Origin: CBDFLS01 sp965249185 | GTDB lineage: Bacteria; Chloroflexota; Dehalococcoidia; Lucifugimonadales; Australimonadaceae | Direction of reading: 5' to 3' | Assembly (NCBI GenBank): GCA_965249185.1 | Contig: CBDFLS010000002.1 | Span: 744,001 to 808,000, forward strand | Length of the DNA: 64,000 bases | Shown: piece by piece, positions 1 to 8,578 of the stretch | Layout of the letters: the number at the start of each line of letters is the position of its first letter | How positions within the stretch are numbered: position 1 is the first letter of the stretch | Notes under the pieces: model-generated | What the model was told of the DNA's origin: nothing | Seen by the model: only the letters and a program-made list of their open reading frames with translations | Database searches by the model: none | Made by a program: the position numbers and the translations under genes

Positions 1-2
1 CC

Positions 3-1712
3 CGCATCGACACCATCTTCGGCGTCACCTTCCTGGTGCTGGCGCCGGAGCACCCGCTGGTGGCCCGGCTCACCACCCCGGAGCGGCGCGCGGAGGTCGA
101 GGCCTACGTGGCCCAGGCGCGCCAGGCCACGGAGATCGAGCGGCTCACCACGGAGCGCGAGAAGACGGGCGTCTTCACCGGCGCGTATGCAATCAACCAG
201 CTCAACGGCGAGCGCGTCCCCATCCTAGCGGCCGATTACGTGCTGCTCGGCTACGGCACCGGCGCCGTCATGGGCGTGCCCGGCCACGACCAGCGCGACT
301 TCGAGTTCGCCACCAAGTACGGCCTGCGCATCACGGTGGTGGTGGCGCCCCCGGGATGGAACGAGGACGACGCGCTGACCCAGGCCTACCTCCCCATGGC
401 CGGCGCCATGGTCAACTCGGGCCAGTTCGATGGGATGCCGGTCCTCGATGGCTACCGGGCCATCGCCCAGCACATCGAGGCCCAGGGCTGGGGGCGCTCC
501 ACCTCCTCGTACCGGATGCGCGACTGGCTCATCTCACGCCAGCGCTACTGGGGAACGCCCATCCCCATCGTCTACTGCGAGACGTGCGGCACGGTCCCCG
601 TGCCCGAGGACCAGCTCCCCGTGCTGCTGCCCGAGGACGCCGAGTTCCGGCCCACCGGCGAGTCGCCCCTGCGGCTCCACCAGGGCTTCTACCACACCAC
701 CTGCCCCCGGTGCGGCGCAGGCGCCCACCGCGAGACCAATACCATGGACACCTTCGTGGACTCGTCGTGGTACTTCCTGCGGTTCGCCAGCCCCGGCCAC
801 GACCAGGCCGCCTTCGACCACGGCCTGGCCCACCGGTGGTGCCCCGTGGACCAGTACACCGGCGGCGCCGAGCACGCGGTGATGCACCTGCTCTACGCCC
901 GCTTCTTCACCAAGGCGCTGCGCGACCTGGGCATCGTGGAGTTCGACGAGCCCTTCCAGCGCCTCTTCAACCAGGGCACCATCCTCTCCAGCCACGCCAA
1001 GATGAGCAAGAGCCGGGGCAATGTCATCGCGCCCGACGACTACGTGAGCACCCTGGGCGCCGACGTGGTCCGCCTCTACCTGTTGTTCCTGGGCCCCTGG
1101 GAGGGCGGCGGCGACTGGAGCGACACGGGAATCAACGGCGCGGCCCGCTGGATGAACCGGGTCTGGGACCTCTGCCAGCGCGACGTATCCGTCCTGCCGG
1201 ACAGGGACGCGCCCGACGACCGGGAGACCACACGCCTGCTCCACCAGACCATTCGCCGGGTGACCACGGACCTGGAGAGGTTCAAGTTCAACACGGCGCT
1301 GGCGGCCCTCATGGAGCTCACGAACGCTTTGAGCCCCGCGTACGACCGGGCCACGGTATCCCGCGGCCTCTGGCGCGAGGCGGTCCGCGACCTGCTCCTG
1401 CTGCTAGCCCCCATGGCGCCCCACGTGACGGAGGAGCTGTGGGAGCGCATCGGCGCCCCGTACAGCATCCACACGCAGTTGCTGCCCGCGTGGGACGACG
1501 CGCTGGCGGCGGTCGAGGAGGCGACGCTGGTGGTGCAGGTCAACGGCAAGCTGCGCGACCGGCTCACGGTGCCCGCCGGCATCGCCGGCGAGGAGGCCAA
1601 GCGCCTGGCCCTGGAGAGCCCCCGCGTGCGCGCCCACACCGACGGCAAGCAGGTGGCCCACGTGGTCTACGTCCCCGGCCGCTGGCTGGTCAACGTGGTG
1701 GTGAAGGGGTAG
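3..1712 (+). CDS. leuS: Leucyl-tRNA synthetase, 3' part
   Basis: Charges tRNA-Leu with leucine in the cytoplasm. The 5' end lies outside the window: the frame is open from base 3 and begins inside the CP1 editing domain (RIDTIFGVTFLVLAPEHPLV). Visible after that are the re-entry into the catalytic core (DWLISRQRYWGTPIPIVYC), a CxxC pair, DTFVDSSWYFLRF, the ATP-binding KMSKS loop near base 1003 (AKMSKSRGNVI), the helical anticodon-binding domain and the small C-terminal domain with VQVNGKLRDR. The carboxy end is complete (TAG at 1710-1712). Family assignment is certain; about a third of the protein is missing only because of the window edge. Confidence 0.97.
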   Translation, partial: RIDTIFGVTFLVLAPEHPLVARLTTPERRAEVEAYVAQARQATEIERLTTEREKTGVFTGAYAINQLNGERVPILAADYVLLGYGTGAVMGVPGHDQRDFEFATKYGLRITVVVAPPGWNEDDALTQAYLPMAGAMVNSGQFDGMPVLDGYRAIAQHIEAQGWGRSTSSYRMRDWLISRQRYWGTPIPIVYCETCGTVPVPEDQLPVLLPEDAEFRPTGESPLRLHQGFYHTTCPRCGAGAHRETNTMDTFVDSSWYFLRFASPGHDQAAFDHGLAHRWCPVDQYTGGAEHAVMHLLYARFFTKALRDLGIVEFDEPFQRLFNQGTILSSHAKMSKSRGNVIAPDDYVSTLGADVVRLYLLFLGPWEGGGDWSDTGINGAARWMNRVWDLCQRDVSVLPDRDAPDDRETTRLLHQTIRRVTTDLERFKFNTALAALMELTNALSPAYDRATVSRGLWREAVRDLLLLLAPMAPHVTEELWERIGAPYSIHTQLLPAWDDALAAVEEATLVVQVNGKLRDRLTVPAGIAGEEAKRLALESPRVRAHTDGKQVAHVVYVPGRWLVNVVVKG

Positions 1713-1832
1713 GCCCTGGACCCATACGCGCGTCCCGACCCTGTACTCCAACAACTGTCCGCAAGCCCACGCCGCATCGCTAAGATGTGAGTTAGCGGCG
1801 TCTAATAATGCTCAAACAACTACGATGCTAGC

Positions 1833-2283
1833 TCAGAGGCTCCACGCTGACTGGGCGATCTTTCCAAGATCCTCTTCGCGTTCTTCGATTTCTGTCAAAG
1901 TCCACTCAGAGAAATTCAGCAATTCCCTGGTCAACTGGAACGCAGACTTCTTGTACTCAGTCTGTTTGTCGCCAAACGAATTGTTCGATGCAGCCGTGTT
2001 TAGCCCGCGGTCCAGCAGCGTCAGGTTACCTACACGTTGTAGATACTCCGATATGTCGGCTTTGGCGATACTGCTTTTAGTTAGCCAATCAGTTCCAGGG
2101 TTTTGCGGGAAGATATGTTCAACGCTTGCTCTAGACCAGTCTAACTCCTTAGGCCCATACCGCTCTTCGTTGAGCCGGCGAAACACATATCGAACTTGAG
2201 CTGCATTCGCCAAGATAAGCTCATTGAACCCCTCATCTATCCTCCGACTCTTGGCCAACAAGCTCGTGGCGGACTTGTTAATA
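1833..2283 (-). pseudogene. 3' remnant of a DUF262/DUF1524 (GmrSD-like) nuclease
   Basis: About 150 C-terminal residues remain of a DUF1524 HNH-type domain. VEHIFPQNP, then VGNLTLLDRGLNTAASN and FGDKQTEYKKS, match the conserved HxxP, GNLTLL and NxxF..K..Y pattern of the GmrSD family, whose characterised members act as modification-dependent restriction endonucleases. The DUF262 amino-terminal part is absent: upstream (to the right) the frame runs directly into an IS3-family end near 2284. Base composition is clearly more AT-rich than neighbouring genes, which suggests acquired DNA. It is very unlikely to be functional. An open frame continues to 2300 only by reading through the IS end. Confidence 0.7.
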
Positions 2284-2431
2284 TTGGGGTCGGATGGCAA
2301 TAGTGGACACCAAACCTTTCAAGCTGCGAGTAATCCTGCATAGAATCTTTGTTGAAAGGCCGCAGGTGACAGGAATCCCAGCCTGGCCTGGCGGCGCTGC
2401 CTGTTATAGAAGATCTCGATATATTCTGTAA
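2284..2431 (-). mobile_element. IS3-family remnant (3' end of orfB)
   Basis: The minus strand encodes TEYIEIFYNRQRRQARLGF followed by LSPAAFQQRFYAGLLAA and a stop, the typical C-terminal tail of IS3-group OrfB transposases. Just beyond it is a terminal sequence containing AATAGTGGACACC, like IS3 inverted repeats. Only the last 150 or so bases of the element survive. The right side is cut exactly at the IS1595-type element beginning at 2432, and the left side abuts the DUF1524 remnant, so this IS presumably removed that gene's 5' part. The exact left boundary is approximate. Confidence 0.75.
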
Positions 2432-3276
2432 GGGTATAGTCCCAAAACAGCCACCTGTGAGAGAATGGTGGCATGGGACGGAAGATTGGGTGCCCTCGAT
2501 GTCAACACGCCAAGAGCTGGAGCATTCGGCGAGGTAAGAGTCGTTGTGCAGCCTGCCACTACGAGTGGGTGCCCAGGGCGCTGCCGCTTCGGTTGTCGCC
2601 AGGGGAGTGGCGGCGACTGTTGCGCTGGTTCGTCTTGGGGCAGAGTGCCGAGGTGATTGCCCAGGAGGCCCGCCTGGAGCGAAAGCGAGTCCTGCGAGCC
2701 CTGATCGTGGTGCGCCAGGCCATGGTCCGGGACGTTCCCCATGTCTTCTCCGGCGTGGTGGAGGTCGACGAGACCTACCTGGGAGGTTCCTGGCGCAACA
2801 GGCGCCTGGCAAAGCGTGTTCAGGGCACGAAGCGGGGCCGTGGAACCACTAAGCAAGCCGTCTTTGGGATCCTGTGTCGAGGTGGCCTGGTGTGGGCGCA
2901 AGTGGTACCTAACGTGGAAGCCAAGACGCTGCTGCCGCTCCTGCACCAACGCGTGCAACGTGGCTCCATCGTCTGCTCGGACACCTTTACCAGCTACACG
3001 GGCGTCGCAGCGGGGGGCTACGTCCACCGGCTTGTGGACCACAGCCAGGCGTTCAGCGATCGGCAAGGGAGCCACGTCAACGGCTTGGAGGGCTTCTGGG
3101 GTTATCTCAAGCGGCGTCTGGCAGCCAAAGGGGGAGTCCGCCGAGAACGGCTGCCCCTCTATCTTGCTGAGTATGTCTGGCGCTACAATCATCGGCGTCT
3201 GTTGGGACCAGAACAGGTTAAGACATTGTTCAAGCTGCTTCAAAGCTAATCCGGTGGCTAAAACGGGACTTTACCC
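2432..3276 (+). mobile_element. IS1595-type insertion sequence, copy 1
   Basis: An element of about 845 bp with imperfect terminal inverted repeats: GGGTATAGTCCCAAAACAG at the left end and, reverse-complemented, GGGTAAAGTCCCGTTTTAG at the right. It contains one transposase gene. A near-identical copy lies in opposite orientation at 54754-55601. The flanking 8-mers (TTCTGTAA and ATCTTCAA) do not match, so no target duplication is seen. The flanks are two unrelated gene remnants, which suggests a deletion or rearrangement at this copy. Confidence 0.88.
2473..3249 (+). CDS. IS1595-family (ISXO2-like) transposase
   Basis: A 258-residue DDE-type transposase. An N-terminal zinc ribbon (CPRC at about residue 8, CAAC at about 25) is followed by a helix-turn-helix-like segment and the ISXO2-like catalytic domain. 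The catalytic stretches are VDETYLGGS (about residue 97), CSDTFTSY (about 173) and NGLEGFWGYLKRRL (about 203). The frame is intact and ends RRLLGPEQVKTLFKLLQS, unlike the second copy, whose C terminus is frameshifted. The ATG start lies about 40 bp inside the left terminal repeat. It appears to be the functional member of the pair. Confidence 0.92.
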   Translation: MGRKIGCPRCQHAKSWSIRRGKSRCAACHYEWVPRALPLRLSPGEWRRLLRWFVLGQSAEVIAQEARLERKRVLRALIVVRQAMVRDVPHVFSGVVEVDETYLGGSWRNRRLAKRVQGTKRGRGTTKQAVFGILCRGGLVWAQVVPNVEAKTLLPLLHQRVQRGSIVCSDTFTSYTGVAAGGYVHRLVDHSQAFSDRQGSHVNGLEGFWGYLKRRLAAKGGVRRERLPLYLAEYVWRYNHRRLLGPEQVKTLFKLLQS

Positions 3277-3890
3277 ATCTTCAATACCACGGCAACAGCC
3301 TGACCCCCTAACAACTCAGCCGCTGTTCGGTTCGCGATCTCGATGGTCGTTGCCCATTGGAGAAAACTGGAAGCGCCTACTGAGAGAGCAAAGAGAATGC
3401 TGACCCCAATAGCCATGGCCATTTGCCTTGGTTTGTTCTTGTAGAAAGGTGAGTTTCGTGGCACATCCCAGGCTCGGTTGACCACTCGGGTTATGGAACC
3501 GAAGACCGCGCTGGCTGCCCACATGAGGCCGAAAATGGAGAAAATGCCGAGCGCTCCCCGGAATCTTACGATGCCCTCGATGCTCTCTTGGACAAACTGC
3601 TCCGACCCAGGGAGGGAGCCCACGACGAAATCTACCATCCCCTGCTGCCGACTCGGCGATTCACCAACCAATCCAACGATCGCGCTCAGCCCCAGAAGCA
3701 ACGGGAACAGGGAGAGGAGGGCATAATAGCTTACGCTCGCTGCCATGTTAGTCGCATCATCTTCCCCAAGCTCCTGAACCACCCGGGCCACCAGCCGCAC
3801 GGGGGAGCTCCTTCCGAGTCGAGTTTCGGCCAACTCCCGTTTGAAGCGGGTAACCCACGCGGCAAAAACGGCCACGGCATTGCGGATCAT
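3277..3890 (-). pseudogene. Truncated YihY/UPF0761-type membrane protein
   Basis: About 204 residues of a YihY-family (formerly RNase BN-like) integral membrane protein. After a short basic N terminus come AASVSYYALLSLFPLLLGL, then GALGIFSIFGLMWAASAVF and RVVNRAWDVPR, all typical of the family, with three to four hydrophobic segments visible. The chosen ATG is at 3890. The frame runs directly into the IS1595 end at 3276, and the last 90 or so residues usual for the family are missing and not found elsewhere in the window. Function is therefore probably lost. Confidence 0.8.
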
Positions 3891-4234
3891 CGTTGTATGT
3901 GCAGTTCTTTGATGTACATGAGCGTGTGAACACAATACTCGCCGTTCGCTCATCTTACATTGGAGGATCGCGGATAAGACACCACGCAGAATTCTGCGTA
4001 TGCTTAACTCATCGCGGACTGCCTTGATCAACAGTCGACCTGTCGCAGGCAGCAATAAAAGGATTGGTGTTCATGGTGGAGATGGGGGAGGGCCCATCTC
4101 CCCGTCCAAGGTGTCTTGAGATTCCTGATTCCCGAGAATGCCTTTGTCGATCGCATACGGTCAAGGGGCCGTGGCTTTGTCATCAGCCCGGCGCTATTTT
4201 CAGCGCACCAATAGAAATTCTCGTCACCTTTTGG
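3891..4234. other. Intergenic stretch of foreign composition, nothing recognised
   Basis: Relatively AT-rich compared with the flanking chromosomal genes. It lies between the start of the truncated yihY and the broken 3' end of comEC. I see no convincing reading frame, RNA or terminal repeat. It probably belongs to the inserted or deleted segment that begins after leuS. Confidence 0.4.
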
Positions 4235-5992
4235 TCAGCGACCTCGACTATGACTGGCAGTAGACAATACTGTCCCGTCCATGAGCACGTTGTGGCCTCC
4301 GGGCGTGCGCACCAGGATGGCATCGCCCTGGCCCACGTCGAGCACGTAGAGGTGGAGCCGGCCGTCGGGGCGGGCCAGGGCCGCCGCCCACAGCGCCACC
4401 GTCAGCAGGCCCACCGCGATGAGCACCCCCAGGCGGTGGCGAGGCCCCGCCGGACCCCGCCAGAGCGCGCCGGTAATCCTGCCCGCCTCCGGCAGCCACC
4501 GGCGGCGCAGCAGGACGGCCAGCACCCCGGCCAGCAGCGCATAGTAGCCCCACACCAGCGCCGGGCCCACCTCTCCCACCTTCACCACCGACCACGACAC
4601 CCGGGCCGCGCCGTGCACCACCAGCTCCAGATACTCGCCCAGGAGCCAGGGGCCCCACCCCACGGCCCACCCCAGCGGGGCCCACAAAGCGGCCAGCGCG
4701 GCGGTCGCAAGCCCGCCCACCAGGATGCCCGGAAGCACCGGCAGGGTCACCAGCGTGGTGGGGATGCCGAGGAGCGGGAGCTGATGGAAGTTGAAGGCCA
4801 CGAGGGGCAGCGTGCCTATAACGGCGCCCGCCGAGACCAGGAGCCCGCCCCCGACCCCGTACCAGAGACGTGTCCTCCACGGCCCCGCATCGCCGCGTCG
4901 AGCCGTAACCTCCCGCAGCTTGCTCCAGGCGGGCAGCCCCAGCAAGACGACGCCCGCCATGGCGGCGAAGCTGAGCTGAAAGGAGAGGTGCCACAGCCAC
5001 CGGGGCTGCCACGCCACCATGAGGAGCGCCGCCATGGCCAGGGCGTTCAGCGGGCTGGCGCCCCGGCCCGTGGCCAGGGCCAGCAGGAAAACGGTGCCCA
5101 TGAGGCTCGCGCGCACCGCCGAGGGGGGAGCGCCCGCCAGCAGCGCGTAGCCCCATATGAGCGCCAGGGGCAGCAGGAGGTACGCCCTCCGGCGACGGCC
5201 CAGCAGCCAGTGGGCCGCTCCCAGCCCCAGCGCCAGCACCACGCCCACGTGCAGTCCGGAGATGGCCAGCAGATGCGCCGTGCCCGAGCGCCGGAAAGCG
5301 TCGGACACCTCCTCCGGCACGCCGCCCCGCAGCCCCAGCAGCAGCGCCTGGGTGAGCGACGCCTGGGGCTCCGGCAGCGTCTCGGCCAGGGAACGGGCAG
5401 CTCCGCCCCGGACGCGGTGGAGCTGACGAAGCCACGCCTGGCCCCCACCCCGGTCCTCCACCGCCGCCACCTGGGCGTTCCTCATCAGAGAGCCAATTCC
5501 CTGGCTGGCCAAGTGCTGCGGATAGTCGAACCCGGAGAATGGCTGGGGCGCCTCGATCACCCCCTCGACGAGAAGCCTGTCGCCATAGGCCACCTCCGGG
5601 AGAGGAGGGACCCGGACCAAGAGCGCTCCCTCCGCCGCCGTCCAGCCGCCGTTCCGGGGGCGCACCGCCTCCACCGCCATCTCGAAGCGCACCCGCTCAC
5701 CGAAGAGCTCGGGGAGCGAGCGCACCACACCGCGTACCTGGGCGGCGGACCCGTGGTGCCGATCGAGGTCGCCGGGCGGGTCCAACAGATGGGGACCGCC
5801 CCTGGCCAGGCCCAGCAGCGCGCCTGCCACCAGCAGCCAGGGCAGGGCAGAGCGCAGCCCCCAGCTCCGCCACAGCAGAAAACCGCCGGCCACGGACGTC
5901 AGGAGCAGGGCCACCGCCGCCGGCGGGACGTCCCACGTCCTGCTCAGGTAGACACCGAGGACGAAGCCCAGGGCCAGCCAGACCAGCGGCAC
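4235..5992 (-). pseudogene. comEC: ComEC DNA-uptake channel, truncated in the MBL domain
   Basis: ComEC forms the inner-membrane channel for single-stranded DNA during transformation. Present are the N-terminal DUF4131 region (about residues 20-190), the multi-spanning Competence domain (HLLAISGLHVGVV at about 235, SAVRASLMGTVFLLAL at about 290), and the beginning of the metallo-beta-lactamase-like domain (LYVLDVGQGDAILVRTPGG at about 555). The homology stops after NVLMDG near 4275 and only a few unrelated residues follow before the stop, so the 200 or so C-terminal residues with the metal-binding motif are gone. The start lies 2 bp after the comEA stop, indicating an operon. Channel function without this domain is doubtful; a natural DUF4131-Competence form also exists in some bacteria. 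Confidence 0.85.
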
Positions 5993-5994
5993 CG

Positions 5995-6390
5995 CTACTC
6001 TCCCACGGTGACCAGGCCACGGATACGCTCGTAGGTGGCCGGGCCGATGCCGCTCACCGCCATGACCTGGTCCACCCGAAGAAAGGGTCCCTGTTCGTCC
6101 CAGTACGCCACGATGCGCGCCGCCAGCACCTCTCCTATCCCGGGGAGCTCCTCCAGCTCCTGGGCCGTGGCGGTGTTGAGGCTCACGAGCCCCGGCGAGG
6201 GAGTCGTAACGATGTCATCGGTAGCCGGCGACGCGGCCACCACGGAGGGTGTGGGTGGGAACGTAATCTCCACGCCCGGCGACGGCGAGGGCGCGATGAG
6301 CAGCCAGAGGCCTCCCGCCGCCGCGGACAGGGTAAGGACGATGAGCAGCGCTTGGTAGACCGGGCGTGAAAGCATGACACCCGCGCGCAT
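5995..6390 (-). CDS. comEA: ComEA-like helix-hairpin-helix DNA-binding protein
   Basis: A membrane-anchored DNA receptor in the competence pathway that passes DNA to ComEC. It has an N-terminal transmembrane segment (QALLIVLTLSAAAGGLWLLI), a Ser/Pro/Thr-rich linker and a C-terminal helix-hairpin-helix pair (SLNTATAQELEELPGIGEVL, AVSGIGPATYERIRGL) characteristic of ComEA. The chosen ATG at 6390 follows AGGGGT. An upstream ATG at 6456 in a GAYGGCGTGA-repetitive stretch and a downstream one at 6375 are alternatives. The gene is transcribed into comEC with a 2-bp gap. Confidence 0.88.
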   Translation of the reverse strand: MRAGVMLSRPVYQALLIVLTLSAAAGGLWLLIAPSPSPGVEITFPPTPSVVAASPATDDIVTTPSPGLVSLNTATAQELEELPGIGEVLAARIVAYWDEQGPFLRVDQVMAVSGIGPATYERIRGLVTVGE

Positions 6391-6522
6391 TATACCCCTG
6401 CCATCCGTCACGCCATCCATTACGCCGTCCGTCACGGCATCCAATACGATTGACACGAAGCCGCGCCTCCGCCGATAATCGGCGTCTGCCTGCTAGCGAG
6501 CTTACGCAAGGAGGGTCGAGCC

Positions 6523-7449
6523 ATCGGTCCCGTAGCTTTCCTCAACGGCGAATTCGTCCCGCTCTCCGAGGCCAAGGTGGGCATCATGACCCATGCCCTC
6601 CACTACGGCACCGCCGCCTTCGAGGGCATCAGAGGCAACTGGAACGCCGACGACGGCAAGCTCTATATTTTCAGGCTCCGGGAGCACTACGAGCGGATGC
6701 TCCAGGGGTGCAAGGTGCTGTGGATCAACCTCCCCTATTCACTGGACGAGCTCTGCTCCATCACCGTGGAGGTGCTCGAGCGGAGCGGGTTCCAAGAGGA
6801 CGTCTACATCCGGCCGATGGCCTACAAAGCCGAGGAGCGGGTGGCCAACCTGAACCTCCGGGAGCTGGGCGACGGGTTCTTGTGCCTGGCCGTTCCCTTC
6901 GGTCGCTACATCGAGTCCGAGGGCGCCATCAAATGCCATGTGGCCTCCTGGCGCCGCATCGACGACACGATGATGCCGCCTCGGGTCAAGCTCAGCGGCC
7001 TCTACGTGAACAGTATTCTCGCCAAGACCGACGCCCTGGCCTCGGGGTTCGATGAGGCGATCCTGCTCAACCAGGACGGCCACGTATGCGAGGGGAGCGG
7101 CGAGAACATATTCCTGGTGTACGGCAAGCTGCTGGTGACCCCCAACCTGGAGAGCAACGTCCTCCCCGGCATCACCCGAGACATGGTCATCACCCTGGCC
7201 CGCACGGAGCTGGGGCTAGAGGTACAGGAGCGGACCGTGGACCGCAGCGAGCTGTACATGGCCGACGAGGTGTTCCTCACCGGCACCGCCGCGCATATCC
7301 AGGCGGTGGGCTCCATCGATCACCGTCCGGTGGGCACCGGCGCCACCGGACCCAGCACGCAGAGCTTGCAGGAGTTGTACTTTGACATCGTTCGGGGCAG
7401 AAATGCAAAGTACGTTCACTACTGCACACCGGTGGTCCCGCCCCGCTAG
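6523..7449 (+). CDS. ilvE: Branched-chain amino acid aminotransferase, probable ATC start
   Basis: A PLP-dependent class IV aminotransferase that catalyses the last step of Val, Leu and Ile synthesis. Conserved blocks are MTHALHYGTAAFEGIRGNWN, the region holding the Schiff-base lysine (LSGLYVNSILAKTDA), GHVCEGSGENIFLV and LPGITRDMVI. Homology begins before the first standard start codon (GTG 6577): VAFLNGEFVPLSEAKV lies upstream in frame. The only plausible initiation point is ATC at 6523, seven bases after a perfect AAGGAGGG at 6508-6515. An isoleucine-codon start would be rare; an ATG-to-ATC error is the alternative. A terminator-like hairpin follows at 7470. Confidence 0.9.
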   Translation: MGPVAFLNGEFVPLSEAKVGIMTHALHYGTAAFEGIRGNWNADDGKLYIFRLREHYERMLQGCKVLWINLPYSLDELCSITVEVLERSGFQEDVYIRPMAYKAEERVANLNLRELGDGFLCLAVPFGRYIESEGAIKCHVASWRRIDDTMMPPRVKLSGLYVNSILAKTDALASGFDEAILLNQDGHVCEGSGENIFLVYGKLLVTPNLESNVLPGITRDMVITLARTELGLEVQERTVDRSELYMADEVFLTGTAAHIQAVGSIDHRPVGTGATGPSTQSLQELYFDIVRGRNAKYVHYCTPVVPPR

Positions 7450-7469
7450 CCCGGACTCTCCTATTGCGA

Positions 7470-7487
7470 AGGCCCCGGCTGGGGCCT
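7470..7487 (+). terminator. Hairpin after ilvE
   Basis: AGGCCCC-GGCT-GGGGCCT forms a 7-bp GC stem 20 bp after the ilvE stop, followed by a pyrimidine-rich CTCTCTCCTCC rather than a T run. It may act as a weak intrinsic terminator. Confidence 0.45.
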
Positions 7488-7506
7488 CTCTCCTCCGCCA
7501 AGCAAG

Positions 7507-7941
7507 ATGAACTCACCCTTTGTTCCAGACTACCTCCTGTTCATCTTTTTCAGCGGCATTGGGGTGCTGCAACTGGTCTTCGCCCACCACCGGACCACAG
7601 GAGCTCTGCTCATCCGTGGGTCGCGCCGCGCCTCGGGGCTAATCGGCGCCGCGATAGTGGTGAGCGCCTTCACCTGGTTTTTCGCCAGCGAGCGCCGCAA
7701 CGTCTCCGATACCACCGGCGGCATGGACGGCAGCAGCCAGGTCCTCGCCTTTGCCATCGGCATCGCCGGAGCCGTGGGCGTCACGCTCCTCCTCACGTCC
7801 TTCATCAACTACCGGTGGGGACGCCAGGCAGCCGAAATACCGCTGGGAATCGAGGGGCTCCAGCACACCACCTACGTACAGGCCGTGGCCCGCAACCTCG
7901 TCAACATGTGGAGGCAGTTCCGGTCGTGGACAGCCAGATAG
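7507..7941 (+). CDS. Small three-helix membrane protein of unknown function
   Basis: 144 residues. Hydrophobic segments are at about residues 7-26 (DYLLFIFFSGIGVLQLVF), 44-61 (SGLIGAAIVVSAFTWFF) and 80-100 (LAFAIGIAGAVGVTLLLTSF), with a charged C-terminal tail. I do not recognise the family. Its last 16 bases overlap the GTG start of the PAP2-like gene in another frame, so the two are probably translationally coupled. The conserved neighbour suggests a membrane or lipid-linked role, but that is only inference from context. Confidence 0.65.
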   Translation: MNSPFVPDYLLFIFFSGIGVLQLVFAHHRTTGALLIRGSRRASGLIGAAIVVSAFTWFFASERRNVSDTTGGMDGSSQVLAFAIGIAGAVGVTLLLTSFINYRWGRQAAEIPLGIEGLQHTTYVQAVARNLVNMWRQFRSWTAR

Positions 7942-8495
7942 TCAAGTGGCTCAACAACGGAGTCGGGCACTTCCCGCCGTGGGACGCCTTCATGGAGGTG
8001 ATTGTCAGCGACTACCTGGTGCCGGTGGTGGGGGGACTGACGCTGCTGGCCCTCTGGCTCTGGGGCCCCGACGGACGGCGGTTCGGGAACCAGATGGCAG
8101 CCGTCGCCGCCGGGGGCGCCATGGGGTTCGCCAGCCTGGCGACGCTGTTCATCAACCGCGCCTACTTTCGCGACCGGCCCTTCGTGGACCACGACTTGAG
8201 CCTGATCTTCTATCAGCCCACCGACTCCTCATTCCCCTCCAACCCGGCCGCCGTGGGCTTTGCCCTGGCCACCGGCGTCTTCCTGGCCCACCGGCGCATG
8301 GGCCTGGCACTGTTCGGTCTGGCCTTCCTCTGGGGCTTCTCCAGGGTCTACGCCGGAGTCCACTACCCGAGCGACGTGCTGGCGGGCGCCAGCCTGGGCA
8401 TCGTCATGGCAGTGGTGATGCGCGCCTGGGTCTGGACCATGCGGCCCCTGGGCCGGCTGATCGTTCACGCGGTCAAAGGCATCTACCTGGCCTGA
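7926..8495 (+). CDS. PAP2-superfamily phosphatase, membrane-bound
   Basis: A 189-residue polytopic protein of the type-2 phosphatidic acid phosphatase family (lipid phosphate or undecaprenyl-pyrophosphate phosphatases). The first motif is seen as NRAYFRDRPF and the third as SRVYAGVHYPSDVLAG, with the catalytic His and supporting Asp. The second motif, normally PSGH, reads SFPSNPAAVGFA, so the usual histidine is replaced by proline. The GTG start at 7926 sits 11 bases after GGAGG and overlaps the upstream gene. Substrate is unknown. It is also a conceivable inositol-phosphate or lipid phosphatase given the inositol genes nearby. Confidence 0.85.
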   Translation: MDSQIVKWLNNGVGHFPPWDAFMEVIVSDYLVPVVGGLTLLALWLWGPDGRRFGNQMAAVAAGGAMGFASLATLFINRAYFRDRPFVDHDLSLIFYQPTDSSFPSNPAAVGFALATGVFLAHRRMGLALFGLAFLWGFSRVYAGVHYPSDVLAGASLGIVMAVVMRAWVWTMRPLGRLIVHAVKGIYLA

Positions 8496-8578
8496 GCGGG
8501 CCAAGGCGAGCCCCAGCTTATTCGACAGGTGCGGCAACGGCGCTGGGAACACCCCGCCGAGGCCCCGCAAGAGCGGGT

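Noticed and set aside
4064..6034. Very long plus-strand open frame (about 650 codons) opposite comEC
   Set aside because: Its product is low-complexity Arg/Pro/Gln/His-rich, typical of the antisense of a GC-rich gene. The minus strand encodes recognisable ComEC and ComEA.
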